Shown: positions 35,306-46,058 of the stretch, piece by piece
How positions within the stretch are numbered: the stretch's first letter is position 1
Layout of the letters: every line of letters starts with the position of its first letter
Source of the DNA: Pyrus communis
Taxonomy: Eukaryota; Streptophyta; Magnoliopsida; Rosales; Rosaceae
Direction: 5' to 3'
DNA: 64,000 bases
Assembly (NCBI RefSeq): GCF_963583255.1
Contig: NC_084813.1
Span: forward strand, 12,386,001 to 12,450,000
Program-made: the position numbers and the translations under genes
Notes under the pieces: generated by a model
Told to the model about the DNA's origin: nothing
The model's input: only the letters and a program-made list of their open reading frames with translations
The model's database searches: none

Positions 35306-36840
35306 CTTTCTTTTCTCTTCTTTTCTGTTTTTCTTTTTCATATGTTTTTCACAATTTTTTTTTTTTTTTTTTTTTTTTCTTTTGACTCTCAAAACATACA
35401 AACTTAAGAACAAACTTTTACTCCCCCACACTCATTTTCTTGCAAAATGTACTCAAAAGGAATTCATTTAAGTCATGCTCACTATCTTTTAAGAACAAGG
35501 GTACGGATGGTCCTAATCTAGGCTAGGTAAGGGGTGATATGGTTAGCAAAGAAAATAGGTTAAACGAGGCTCAACGGTGTTAAGACTTACAATATATACG
35601 AAATATGGGAAGTAAGGCTATTTGGCTATGGTGGCAACTACACAACTTCATCTTGATATATGTTATGCAACTCAATATCATGCTTTGAATGAAACGGATA
35701 TAAGTTCTAGCATTTAGTTCTATCATGATACAATTGCATTCTAAGTAGCAACCAAGCAAGGAATAATGAGATCATTCAACAACTTTAGAAAACAAAGAAT
35801 CACAGAAAATAACTCTCCAAAGAAGGTAATGGCTCGAGTCTCACAGGGTTGTAGCGTTTGTTTGAGTTCCTTCCTTCAAGCATGTTACAAAAACGAATTT
35901 TTCTTTTATGATTGCATGTGAAGTCATACATTATAACCATAACTAAGCATAAACCAAGAGTAAATCAAACTTTTCTCTATGTATATAACTCTTTTTAACA
36001 GTCATGCAATTACAAACCAAATCCTCATCATAACGTTGGAAGGTTCCCTAAGACACAAAAACAACTCAAAACACTCTTTTTAGGCTTTTCAAAAAAATGT
36101 TTTTCAAATTTTTATGTGATTTTCGGAGTTATAAAACAAAATACGCTAAAACAGTTTAAAAACACCTTAAAAACATTTAAAACAGCAAGGAACAACACTT
36201 GAAGTTATGGGTGATAAAATTCAACGAATTTGCATCAACATACTTAGTTACCCCCCCCCACACTTAAATCAAACATTGTCCTCAATGTTTTAAGCATAGA
36301 TTCACACAAAACATAAGTAAACACACAAACAACAACTAAACATACTAAACATGGCAGAATGTAATTAACAAAGAGAAGAGTTTAGGGACGCAAATCTGGT
36401 TATGGAGTGTAAATTCCCTCTTCTCTTTGTTGATTGCATTGAGGCTTGATCTTGATGATTCCACAGGCTTACTCTCGAACTGGTTTCCGCCCATCATTGA
36501 TTTTCCTTTGTGCTACTTCTTGAACTGGGCAGCAGGATGGTTCTTTTGGTCTCCCCCGAAGGTCTGAGCTTACCCTTTTGGTCTGTTTCTTTGTTCAATC
36601 TTTCCAATTCGTATTGAAAAGGGTTAGAGGATAACTCAGCCTATGTTTGTCTCCACATGCTTCAATGTATCATTTTCACTTGCCTTACTCGCTCCCCTTT
36701 GCAGAAGTGGTCCCTTCTCCGGAAGTGTATCAACCGTTGAAGATGACTACTCGAGAGCAACGCTAGGTAAGCAATCAGGAATAGATTCCAGGCAGTTGGC
36801 TCCAGATCGGAAGATTGACTCCAAGTGCCGGCTGATTGCT
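34572..36840 (-). other. Long non-coding 3' part of LARD-type element
   Basis: No real gene. Holds the purine tract beside the LTR (34572-34590), poly-T runs at about 35273-35305 and 35357-35378 (poly-A on the element strand), and the inverted block with a run of nine C plus GACATTG-type sequence near 36250-36295. The whole is homologous, in reverse, to 23400-25239 of the gag-protease element. Confidence 0.7.
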
Positions 36841-37336
36841 TCTTTTACTTTGCCATGCGAGTAAGAACAAGGACAAAGAAAAAGACAGGGAAAGAGCATG
36901 ATATGAGATACTTTTGCTTTTGACCTTGATGATATGAGATACCTTTGCTTTGAAGAAGCGGTGAATGAATCAGCACATGCTTCAATCCGCCGTTTCCTCC
37001 TGGGTCATATGTACTCCAGGCATCTGGTATCATCTTTGGGGAAGAAGAAAGAATTGAGTATTTTGAAATGCTTTGCTGGGAGTGCACCCTCAGAGGTGAG
37101 GGAGAGTTGGGCATTTTCTTCAGGTTTGCCCTGCCATAAAAGACGAAGGTCGACATATATAGAGATAATATCAAGTGGTGGTACTTTTTACCCTTGTCGA
37201 CAAACGTTTTGATCCCGCAATTCCGGCTTTTTGAAATAGTGGCGCCTCTTCGATCTTTGAATACGCCTCTTCGATTTCTGAGCAGGCGCCCCTTCGATTT
37301 CTGAACGACGCGTGGTAGTGCAGATGCGGCTCCTTT
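36841..37336. other. Unassigned interior of LARD-type element
   Basis: Overlapping ORFs on both strands (165 codons minus, 92 codons plus) with no recognised family. More GC-rich than the flanks. A near-repeat GATATGAGATAC(T/C)TTTGCTTT occurs twice at about 36902 and 36931. Confidence 0.3.
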
Positions 37337-37687
37337 TGACAAAGCTGCACGCGTTTTCTGAAAAGCAGAGAAAGCGTCGCCGAACTTTGCGCTTGTCGGC
37401 TAAAGACGTGTAGTTGCGATGATGGCCTCCACGTGTTTTCAGCTTTGTCAGAAATCTTTTGACAAAGTTGAACGCGTTTTCTGAAAAGCCGAGGGAGCGT
37501 CGCCTAACTTACGCCGGAAAATCCGGCTCTTTGAATCGGTGGACGCGTCGCCTTGGCATTTTATAGAGCTATCGATCACCGCCAACATACACACTCTGAA
37601 GATTTCCCATTCCTGAAACTCGACTCCGGCCCTTTGTGAAATTTTTAACTCCATCCACCCCTTCTCTTTGAACACTTTTGAAAAAAA
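37337..37687 (+). promoter_or_regulatory. Promoter-like region of the antisense ORF
   Basis: Two copies of a 50-55 bp block (GACAAAG(C/T)TG, ACGCGTTTTCTGAAAAGC and AGCGTCGCC) lie at 37338 and 37461, offset 123 bp. A TATA-like TTTTATAG lies at about 37558-37565, roughly 125 bp before the ATG at 37688. The region is clearly richer in CG than the rest of the element. The ATG context is AAAAAAAATGGC, favourable in plants. Confidence 0.45.
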
Positions 37688-38359
37688 ATGGCAAACTCAT
37701 CGAACCTTAGCTTAGATTTGAGTCTCAGCAGCGATCCGGTTGCGCCCCGTCAAGGTAATGTATGGCGCCCTTCTTTTTTATCTTCTAACGGTCCTCTTTC
37801 AGGTGAAGACTCTGTGATGCAGGACGCCACAACAGCTACAATAGTAGCTAAAAACCTCCTCACTCCAAAAGATAGTAGGCTGCTGTCAGGACGGTCCGAT
37901 GAGTTGGCCGTTCAAGAGTCCCTCGCACTTAGTGTTCAGTGTGCGAGCTCTGTGTCCAACATGGGCCTACGCCTGCTTGCCCGCTCCCGTCAGGTGGAAT
38001 CGTTGATGGCAGAGGTGGAAAGACTTAAGCAAGAGATCCAGCAGCTTAAGTACGAGAATAGAAGTTTGCATGTGCTTGCAAATAACTATTCGTCGGGGAT
38101 GAAGAGGAAGCTTGATGAGCTGCAAGAATCTGAGGGTCGAATTCACAGTGACCGTCAAAGGCTTGCGTCTTATCTCCAGAGGCACCTTTTTCCTGGGTCA
38201 TCCAGCGCTTGGCCAAGTATTGAGGCCTGGAATGCTCTAGCTCCGATGCCTCCCGCTTCGATGCCTCCCGCTTCTATGCCTCCCGCTTCTGCGCCTTCCG
38301 CTTCTGCACCTTCCGCTTCTGCGCCTCGTAGTGGGACTTCACGCAAACAACCTTTGTGA
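37688..38359 (+). CDS. Antisense coiled-coil ORF inside LARD-type element
   Basis: An intact 223-residue frame running against the element's own direction. The N-terminus (MANSSNLSLDLSLSSDP) is Ser/Leu-rich. Residues about 50-95 include NLLTPKDSRLLSGRSDELAV and a Ser/Cys-containing block. Residues about 97-165 form a likely coiled coil (VESLMAEVERLKQEIQQLKY). The C-terminus has a 15 bp tandem repeat giving MPPAS and APSAS units and ends RKQPL. No enzyme motif, signal peptide or membrane segment is visible. I recognise similar ORFs as recurring with plant gypsy elements, but know no function. Antisense ORFs are known in Tat-lineage elements such as Grande and RIRE2. A T-rich tract follows the stop. 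It could alternatively be a captured host gene. Confidence 0.7.
   Translation: MANSSNLSLDLSLSSDPVAPRQGNVWRPSFLSSNGPLSGEDSVMQDATTATIVAKNLLTPKDSRLLSGRSDELAVQESLALSVQCASSVSNMGLRLLARSRQVESLMAEVERLKQEIQQLKYENRSLHVLANNYSSGMKRKLDELQESEGRIHSDRQRLASYLQRHLFPGSSSAWPSIEAWNALAPMPPASMPPASMPPASAPSASAPSASAPRSGTSRKQPL
38241..38330 (+). repeat. 15 bp coding tandem repeat
   Basis: Six degenerate copies of a CCTCCCGCTTCTATG-like unit inside the antisense ORF, encoding the MPPAS/APSAS tail. Confidence 0.85.
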
Positions 38360-38384
38360 AGCTCCACCTTTCTCCATGTTTAGT

Positions 38385-38397
38385 ATCTTTCTTTTTT

Positions 38398-38433
<36 letters not shown>
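38385..38433. repeat. Poly-T tract
   Basis: Nearly uninterrupted T run of about 45 bases between the antisense ORF stop and the gag-like ORF stop; a poly-A tract on the element strand. Confidence 0.9.
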
Positions 38434-38437
<4 letters not shown>

Positions 38438-38450
38438 AACATAAATAAAA

Positions 38451-39590
38451 TCAAACGGCATGGAATTGGTCCTTGAATGGAAGGTGATACTTGAAGTGAA
38501 CCGGCATTGGTTTGAATTCTAGTGTAGGTGCCTGATTCAAAAAAAATAGCAAGTTAGTATAAAATCTAATGGAATTTGGAAAAAAATACTTACTTGTTTT
38601 GTCCGACAAGAACTCAATGACAAATACCACTCCTTTGAAAGTTTCAGGGATATTGGACTTGGCCAGATTGCAAGTGATGGTTATTACTTGTCCAATGTCA
38701 TCAAATTTAACTTCTTTGGATTTTGTGGTTTCAAGAACGTCATCTTTGATGGATTCATGACATTCCCTACTTGTCACCTTTGGAAGGGCTTCCAAGATGT
38801 CTTTTTCACCTTTTTCTTCCTTGGAAGTCATGAATCTGCAAGGAATAGGGTTAAAAATAATGAAATTTGGAACAACCATACCTGTATTAGATGGCATAGG
38901 AGCAATAGGAGCCTCCGGTAAAGGTGTTTCCACCCTTTCCGTGGGTTGGGTGTATTCCTCTTCCTTGTGATTTGATTTTGATGGTTGAGGGTCCGTTCCA
39001 ACCTCCTTGTCACTTCTCAACATGATTTCCTTGGCAGTTTCAAAATCTCTCTTCTGATTTGCAATGGTTGAACTAGGGAGTTCGCCTTGGTCGCAAAATT
39101 GTCCTTCGAACTCCGTTATCTGCCCGATTTGCTTTTCCAAAGTAGTAAGTAATTGAAAAATCGTATCATTATCATTTGAATTACCTACATTACTTTGGGC
39201 AGGTTGTGGTGGCTGCATAGGCGTTGAATAGAACTCCTCATACGGCTGCCAATATCCTTCTTGTTGAGCCTCATTGTCTTGATTTTGTAAGCCCTGCACC
39301 AAACAAATTAATTCATCAAGCTTTTGGTTATAATTTATTGACGAACTTAAATTTGGTTGGGCATATTGAATATGAGGTTGTGGTGGCTGCCAATATCCTC
39401 CTTGTTGAGCATTTTGAGGTTCCCACCACATAGAGTTTGAATGATCACTCCAATCCGAATTGTAAGTATTGGAAAACACGTTATTCCTTGATTGAAGATT
39501 AAATATATCAACTCTTTGCATTTGGGACCTTTCCATGAGTTGTGACAAAAGAGAAGCATTATTAAGTGCCATCTTGTTCTTAACAAACAA
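38451..39590 (-). CDS. gag-like ORF of LARD-type element
   Basis: 379 residues, minus strand, starting near the primer site as expected for gag. The likely functional Met may be the second (MALNNASLLSQL, residue 7). It matches only the C-terminal linker of gag in the sister element: a WREPQ-type, Gln/Pro-rich stretch (WWEPQNAQQGGYWQPP), a FEGQFCDQGELPSS block and EVGTDPQPSK. Capsid and zinc knuckle are missing, and the region after residue 280 is unrelated to protease. Open throughout, consistent with the recent insertion. Probable role: none as an enzyme; possibly RNA packaging or only a relic. Confidence 0.65.
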   Translation of the reverse strand: MFVKNKMALNNASLLSQLMERSQMQRVDIFNLQSRNNVFSNTYNSDWSDHSNSMWWEPQNAQQGGYWQPPQPHIQYAQPNLSSSINYNQKLDELICLVQGLQNQDNEAQQEGYWQPYEEFYSTPMQPPQPAQSNVGNSNDNDTIFQLLTTLEKQIGQITEFEGQFCDQGELPSSTIANQKRDFETAKEIMLRSDKEVGTDPQPSKSNHKEEEYTQPTERVETPLPEAPIAPMPSNTGMVVPNFIIFNPIPCRFMTSKEEKGEKDILEALPKVTSRECHESIKDDVLETTKSKEVKFDDIGQVITITCNLAKSNIPETFKGVVFVIEFLSDKTSKYFFPNSIRFYTNLLFFLNQAPTLEFKPMPVHFKYHLPFKDQFHAV

Positions 39591-39665
39591 AACACAAATA
39601 AAAAAAAACTAAATCTAAAAGATAATACAGAAACAAACAATCCAAGGGATTAGCAAATTTTCTAA

Positions 39666-39683
39666 TCCCCGGCAACGGCGCCA
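39666..39683 (-). other. Primer-binding site (tRNA-Asp)
   Basis: The minus strand reads TGGCGCCGTTGCCGGGGA, five bases inside the 5' LTR. Identical to the site at 16383-16400. Confidence 0.85.
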
Positions 39684-39688
39684 AAATT

Positions 39689-41449
39689 TGATGCGTGATT
39701 TATACGCACACAAATTAAACCATCTTTTCGTCAAATTGTAGTATATGTATAAGTAGGGATCGTTCTGGACCGGGGATTAGGAGGGATTGTTAATCACTTG
39801 GATTTGACTAAAAAAAAACGTAAAAACACAAAATAAATGTATTTCTAACTAATCTAACACTTTAAAATAAATGGGGGATTGGTTTTGGACGAAATTAAAC
39901 TAAAATAGAAACTTGGAAACAAAACAGATTGTACAAACGAAATTGATGGAATAGAATGGATGGTATGGCTAGCTAAGGGGTTCATCTCCATACATGTTAT
40001 ACTTGCATAATAAAACGATTTCCAATTGCATTTCAATAAATCATTAATTCTCAACACTCCAAGTTAATTAGGTCCGCTTAAATTAACCGTCAAGTTTTCC
40101 TTAAGTTAATGAATTGGATGATTGCATACGACAACCCAAAGCATTCCTCACAAGTTCCCTACATGAATTGCATAATAGAGATACAAGCAAGAATCATTAA
40201 GTTCTTTGAAAACTATAAGTGTTGACGAGGCATTCGTTACTATGATTGCATGAAACTTATGCCAAGAATTCGTTTAACGCGATTGTTTATAAGCAACCTC
40301 CACTACTTGTGAATATAAGTTCATAACGATTAGGTGAAATTCACTTATATTCTAGCGTCAAATTCATGCATGAAAATTAAGTGTGCACTCTCAATAAACA
40401 TACATAAATAGGTTATCAATAAAACAGTTAAACAAATTGAATTCACAACTTATGAAACGTAATTAGAAGTAATCAAATCAAAATGCAAGCATAAACATAT
40501 ATTTCGAATCACCCCCTAGCTAAAGGGGGGTTTAGTTCCTCATACAAAACAAAGAGAATTGAAATTAAACATTGAAATCAAAGAAACGCCTAAACATTCC
40601 AACAACTCAAACTTGAATTGTATGAACGTTTAGGCTCTCTTCTCTTCCTCTTTATTGTAGCATAAGGTCTAGGGATAATTGGTTTGGGGGATGGAAGTGT
40701 GGAAATGGAAGATGGTTTGGAAAAATGGTGTTTGGATTATAAGGGGAGAGATGGGAAGCTCACGGCTAGGGAAGGGAGAATGTGTTTGTAATGTGTTGTG
40801 TATGAAATGAGATCTCCATGAATGAATGAATGCAAGGGTATTTATAGGAGTAGTGGAGGGAACATATGGCTATGTCATTTGTAGGTGAAGTAGGTGGATG
40901 TTGTAGGTGAAGTAGGTGGATGTTGTAGGTGAAGTGGATGTTGTAGGTGAAGTAGGTGGATGATATGTTAAGTGATAAGTGATAAGTGATATGATATGTG
41001 GTTATGATATGATAAGTGGTTAAGTGGTGATGATAAGTGATAAGTGATTAAGTGATATGATATGTGGTGATGATAAGTGATAAGTGCATGTGGGTTAACT
41101 AATGAAGGAAATGCATGTGCAATGACAATGTGTTAGAATGGATGTGTGTTATGCATGGCATGATTGGGATTAGGAAAGGTTTAAATGTCCTAAAACTAAA
41201 GAGAACAAGGTTCCAACACTTTGGCTCCAATTAGGTCTTCAATTTCGTCCAACACTTTGGCTCCAAGCATAAGCTATCCATCCTTAGCCCAAAAGTGCTC
41301 CAAAAGTCTCCAAAATGCATCTTTTTGCTCCTTTAGCCCTTTGGACCTATAAACACACGAAAATAGCTTAAAGTACTAAAATAACTAAAGAAACATAACG
41401 TAAATGCACGAGAACAAGCCATTTAAGTCGCATGAATATGCTCCTATCA
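39689..41449 (-). repeat. 5' LTR of LARD-type element
   Basis: About 1761 bp, near-identical to 32832-34571. It has one extra GTAGGTGAAGTAGGTGGATGTT unit near 40881-40925. Anti-PBS segment at 39770-39780. Confidence 0.93.
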
Positions 41450-41454
41450 CCCCA

Positions 41455-43740
41455 TGGTAGGGGGATGAGTGACATAGTCTCCTATGACATGGTTAACTAC
41501 AAGTATGGAATCGTAATGAATTAGAAATTCTTTTACTTGAAGTTCTTCCACATTCTAAGTCCTGTTAGTAGGGCTTCGTACTCCGCCTCATTATTGCTTG
41601 CTTTGAATGCCAACTTAAAGGCTTGTTCAAGTATAAAGCCATCTGGTGTTTGTAGTATTAATCCTACGCCAACTCCGTGTATGTTAGACGACTCGTCTAT
41701 CTAAAGCTTTTAGAGATGGGGGTTTTTTGGGGGGGTTTTGAGAACTAATTACTTCTTTTGTACTTTGCGTCGCATGGGTGAACTCTGCTACGAAGTTTGC
41801 CAAGGCTTGGGCCTTGATCGATGTTCTAGGATGATAGATTATCTCGTGCTGCCCCAGTTTGATGGCCCATTTTGTGACTTTAGATGAAGTGTTAAGGCTG
41901 TGTAGGATAAACCTCAGTGGGTATTTCATCATGTAAACCACTTTAAGTGACTGTAAATATGGCTGAAGTTTCCTTACTGCTATTACTAACGCCAAGATGA
42001 GTTTTTTCATCTTCTGATATCTTGTCTCTGTGTTGTCCAATACGCTAGATAGAGGTATAAATTCTATCTGTTGATGGGTTTGGACAACAGCAGAGGTTTG
42101 GAGAGGTATTCTTTGAGTTTTGTGAAAGCCTCTTTGCATTCGTCTATCCATATGAGGCCTTTGTTTTCCTTGATTGCCATAAATAATAGTTTGCACTTGC
42201 TGGTGGACCTTGAAAGGGATTTGCTGAGGGTGACCACTCGTCCGGTCAAACTTTCTATTTCCTTCATGTTTTGGGATGACTTCATTTCCATGATGCCCTT
42301 GATCTGATCTGGGTTGGCTTCAATTCCTCGCTTAATCACCATATACCCAAGGAATTTTCCCGACACTACTCCGAAAGTGCATTTTTCTAGATTCATCTTC
42401 ATGTTATACTTTTGGAGCAGGTCGAATGATTCTTGGAGATGCATTATATGGTCCTTCTTTTCTTTGCTATTGACAATCATATCATCTATGTAAACTTCAA
42501 TTATGTCTCCAATTTTTTCTTTGAAGATTCGATTGACGAGTCCTTGGTACATTGCCCTTGTGTGTTTTAGTCCAAAGGGCATAACCTTGTAGCAGTAGGT
42601 ACCTCGGGTGATAACAAAGGATGTTGCTTCCCTATTTGGCTCATACATCTTTATTTGGTTGTACCTGTAGTAGGCATCCATAAAGCTTAGAAGCTCGTGG
42701 CCTGCTATTGAGTCTACCAATAGGTCGGTTTGTGGGAGAGGGTATGGATATTTTGGACAAAGCCTTGTTTAAGTTTGTAAAGTCCACACATACTCTTCAT
42801 TTTCTGTTCTTCTTTTGTACCAACACAACATTCGCTAGGCAAAGTAGATGGTACACTTCGACGATAAACTGGGCGTCCTTGAGTTTATCTATTTCTACCT
42901 TTATAGTCTTACTTCGTTTTGTAACGTGGCTTCGTTTGCGCTGGATAACTAGTCTGGCATTTGGGTCCAAATGGAGATAGTGACAAATTATTGAGGAGTC
43001 GATCCTAGGCATGTCTTCTGCTGACTATGCGAACATGTCTTTGTTAGCTCGCAAGAAGTTGGTAAATAGTTCTCTTTCTTGGTTGGTTAGCCTTGAGTCG
43101 ATTTAAGCTTTTCGTTTTTGTCTTGTCAAGGTCGAGGTTGATATAGACAACATCTTTGTCTGCTTCAAACTCTAGGTTGATGTCGTTCTGAGGGTTGAGA
43201 TCCAAATCAAATTCTTTATCATTCGTTTGTGGACCTCCTGACTGTGATTGCTATGCTGATTCGTTCACATGTGTACTGGAACTTTGTTCCCTTTTTCTTA
43301 TATGTTCATACTTTCAACAGGGCAACAACGTACTGCTGACTAGTCTCATTTTATCTATTTTACTCTACCAGGTGCCATGTAGCGAAGTAATTGGAAGAAA
43401 TGGCCTTCATTTTGTGTAACCAGTTTCGGCCGATGATGGCATTGTGAGGATCAGGTAATCCATTACATGGAATGCTACTAGGTGGTTGTGGGGTTTCGCC
43501 TGGACGACCAACTTCATAGTTCTTAGGGATTGTTCTAGTGCCCTATTGAAGGTGTGCAAGGTTGTATTCTCTATATTGATGTCGTTGAAAATTGCCATAT
43601 TTTCAGCAGCATCTTTGAAGAGGATGCTAAATCCCAAACATTGTCTACTAAAACACAGCTGACTAGGGTGTTTGAGATCTGGACCTTGACAACAAGGCGA
43701 GTTGCTGTCTTCCAAATCTCGATCAGAGAACATTAAGATG
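41455..43740 (-). pseudogene. Tat-lineage gypsy protease, RT and RNase H, decayed
   Basis: Read on the minus strand: protease remnant (43733-43407; VVQAKPHNHLVAFHVMD corresponds to the block before SPYNAILGR); linker ending LANVVLVQKKN (43012-42797); RT (42720-42064) with LLSFMDAYYRYNQIKM, TYCYKVMPFGLKH, VYIDDMIV (active-site YIDD intact) and NLEKCTFGV; RNase H (42196-41684) with PYLQSLKVV, KWAIKLGQHEI and KAQALANFVAEF; then a second RNase H-like block, NNEAEYEALL (41700-41520). The two RNase H regions in tandem fit the Tat lineage. Frames shift near 42064-42196 and 42720-42800. The pieces continue at 31763-32826. Confidence 0.85.
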
Positions 43741-44577
43741 TTGGAGTCGATGGCAAGTGGCTTGTGGATGTGACGATGAAAATGAATTGATTTTAGCCAC
43801 AGATCTCTTAGGGTTCTTTAATGCAATTACCCATCTCTTGAGGTAGTCTTGGTTACAAATTTTTCCATTAAATAACTTCCTTTCTGATGATTATTTGTCC
43901 ATACCTTTGATGTATAGTCTTACAATATTTTCTTGTAGAAACAACGTTGACAAACGGGAGGCACTAGAGAATCTGGATCTTATACTTTTATGTTTTGATG
44001 AGATTGTTGATGAAGGGTTTATGTTATATGCTTCTTAAATTCTCACACTCTACATCTATGCTCATGTATATCTGCAGTGTTCATTAGTCTTTTAATCGTG
44101 AGTATGGCAAAGTGACAATAGATCATTTGTGAGCAGGTGTATGCACCTATATATCTGCAAACTTAGCTACAGTCTTTTAATTATGGTACACTTCATCCTA
44201 ACAATAACAGTCAATAGTCATCCATAGACTGTAGCTAATATTCCCCTCTGTGGAGCATTTTATCCAGAAACATCCCAATATGTTCAAAATAGGTGCTGCT
44301 TGGTTCATCCTCAATCGTATTGGAATCAAATTAATTAACTTTCACTCATGCCATTGCTTAAAGAATAAGATGTGTGTAGCTTCCTATCTAATATCATCAA
44401 ATCTTGAAATTTACAACCAAATTTCAGATACAAAAACATCACTAATCCTTTTACTAAAATGTAGACCATAACACAAGCACGGGTTTTAGGAAGGAAGCAT
44501 CTAACCAGAACCCTTCTCAAATGATTTGGTCTTGCACACAAAGAATCAGCTGGCATTATTTTTATTTATTCTTAGTT
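43741..44577. other. No recognisable gene
   Basis: Beyond the protease remnant the gypsy gag is not recognisable. The sequence is AT-rich, with only short chance ORFs. No LTR matching 10016-10677 was seen, so the 5' end of the large gypsy is missing. Confidence 0.4.
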
Positions 44578-44740
44578 CTTTTTCCATCATAAAGATTCGA
44601 CGTAAGATAGGAGTGTCGGTTATCGACTACTTGACGCTTTCCCTCTCTTCCTTTATCCGGGCTTGGGACCAGCAATGTAAGATAAACTTATACAAGCGGA
44701 GTTAGTGGGATAAGGCTTTGTTGTTGTTGTTGTTGAATTC
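44578..44740 (+). mobile_element. Probable non-LTR (RTE LINE or SINE) 3' end
   Basis: GGGCTTGGGACCAGCAATGTAAGATAAACTTATACAAGCGGAG-type sequence ends in (TTG)5 at about 44721-44736, a layout typical of plant RTE-type LINE 3' tails. No coding part is present. Short match to a remembered consensus, hence moderate confidence. Confidence 0.4.
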
Positions 44741-45045
44741 TTTTTCTACTAAGGAAATTTGTTTCGTATTTTGACAAGGTCTTGTTCACTTCCTTCATAA
44801 TGTAATGTAAGTTGGATTTGACTTGTTAATGGCTTTTTTACCATTAAATCAATTCATTGTGTACGCCCCAAATTCAGATCAAATCCTCTTTAATCGCCTT
44901 GTTCTTGGAAGAAATAAGAATTGCAATTTACTGGGTAAAGACAGTTTAACTGGCACAATTTCCATTGTGCTCCTCTTTATAATCTTTTGGGGTGAGACAT
45001 GAGAATGAGCAAACCCTACAACTAAAAAAGGCAAAAATGAAAGAA

Positions 45046-46058
45046 TGTTATATATAGGCAAAAGTTAGAGAGAACTTTTGCTAGAGACAGGAGTGAAGCT
45101 GGTGCAATGTATCACACAGTTTATGTAACATCCTACATCGCCCAGGGGAGTGGATCATGTGATCCTTATATGTATATTTCTATCCCTACCTAGCACGAGG
45201 CTTTTTGGGAGCTCACTATCTTCGGGTTCCATAGGAACTTCGAAGTTAAGCGAGTAGCGTGCGAGAGCACTCCCATGATGGGTGACCCACTGGGAAGTTC
45301 TCGTGTGAGTTCCCAGAAACAAAATCGTGAGGGCGTGGTCGAGGCCTAAAACGGACAATATAGTGTTACAGTGGTGGAGCGGGCCCGGGATATGGTGAAA
45401 GTCTGGGCCGGGATGTGACAATTTGGTATCAGACCCTAACCCTAGCCGTGGTGTGCCGACGAAGACATCGGGCCCCTAAGGGGGTGGATTGTAACATCCC
45501 ACATCACCCAGGGGACTGGATCCTGTGATCCTTATCTGTATATTCCTATCCCTACCTAGCACGAGGCTTTTTGGGAGCTCATTGTCTTTAGGTTCCATGG
45601 GAACTCCGAAGTTAAGCGAGTAGCGCGCGAGAGCACTCCCATGATGGGTGACCCACTAGGAAGTTCTCTTGTGAGTTCCCAAAAACAAAACCATGAGGGC
45701 GTGGTCGGGGTCCAAAGCAGACAATATCGTGCTACGGTGGTGGAGCGAGCCTTGGATGTGGTGGACCCCGAGAAGGGATGTGACAGTTTATTTTCATAAC
45801 TATAAAACAAAAGGATTACAAGTAAAGAGAGGAAGAAAGGGGTATTGATATTATTGCTTTCACTCTTTTCTTTTTTGTGTGTTATGATCATACACGAAAT
45901 GCTCCTTATACAGAGCTATATTCGTTAAGAATCATAAAAATGAAATGAGTGCATTTTGAAAAATATCATACAACAACAACAATGGTATTATTCTTAAGTC
46001 TCCCTCACTTTTCATTTTTGGCTAAAACATGTCGACATTCATTCCCACAAGTTTTACA
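45046..46058 (-). repeat. copia-2 3' LTR, split by Cassandra 3
   Basis: LTR halves 45046-45123 and 45791-46058, separated by Cassandra 3 and its TSD GTTTA. Confidence 0.8.
45124..45785 (+). mobile_element. Cassandra TRIM element 3 (complete)
   Basis: LTRs 45124-45420 and 45490-45785, interior 45421-45489. TSD GTTTA at 45119-45123 and 45786-45790. Primer site ATTTGGTATCAGACC (tRNA-iMet) follows the first LTR; purine tract AAGGGGGTGGATTG precedes the second. The 5S-like segment shows AAGTTAAGCG at 45243-45252 and GATGGGTGACC near 45277-45287, the counterparts of the 5S internal promoter. Opposite in orientation to the other two copies. Confidence 0.95.

Larger units (their letters stand above)
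32832..41449 (-). mobile_element. Young non-autonomous gypsy (LARD-type) element with antisense ORF
   Basis: 8.6 kb. LTRs 32832-34571 and 39689-41449 face minus; TSD CCCCA at 32827-32831 and 41450-41454. The interior has a tRNA-Asp primer site at 39666-39683, a gag-like ORF (38451-39590, minus), an antisense ORF (37688-38359, plus), and a long non-coding part ending in the purine tract AAGTGTGGGGGTATT beside the 3' LTR. No protease, RT, RNase H or integrase is present. The LTRs are nearly identical (one substitution, a short A-run difference and one extra 22 bp repeat unit seen by eye), so the insertion is very recent. It lies inside the old Tat element, between RNase H and integrase. Confidence 0.92.

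Noticed and set aside
35183..35431. Lysine-rich ORF, minus strand
   Set aside because: Translation of poly-T tracts (poly-A on the other strand) inside the 3' non-coding part of an element.
36845..37342. 165-residue minus-strand ORF
   Set aside because: No family recognised, overlaps an equally plain ORF on the other strand; left as unassigned.
45241..45290. Possible genuine 5S rRNA gene
   Set aside because: The 5S-like sequence sits in both LTRs of an element with primer site, purine tract and TSD; it is Cassandra.
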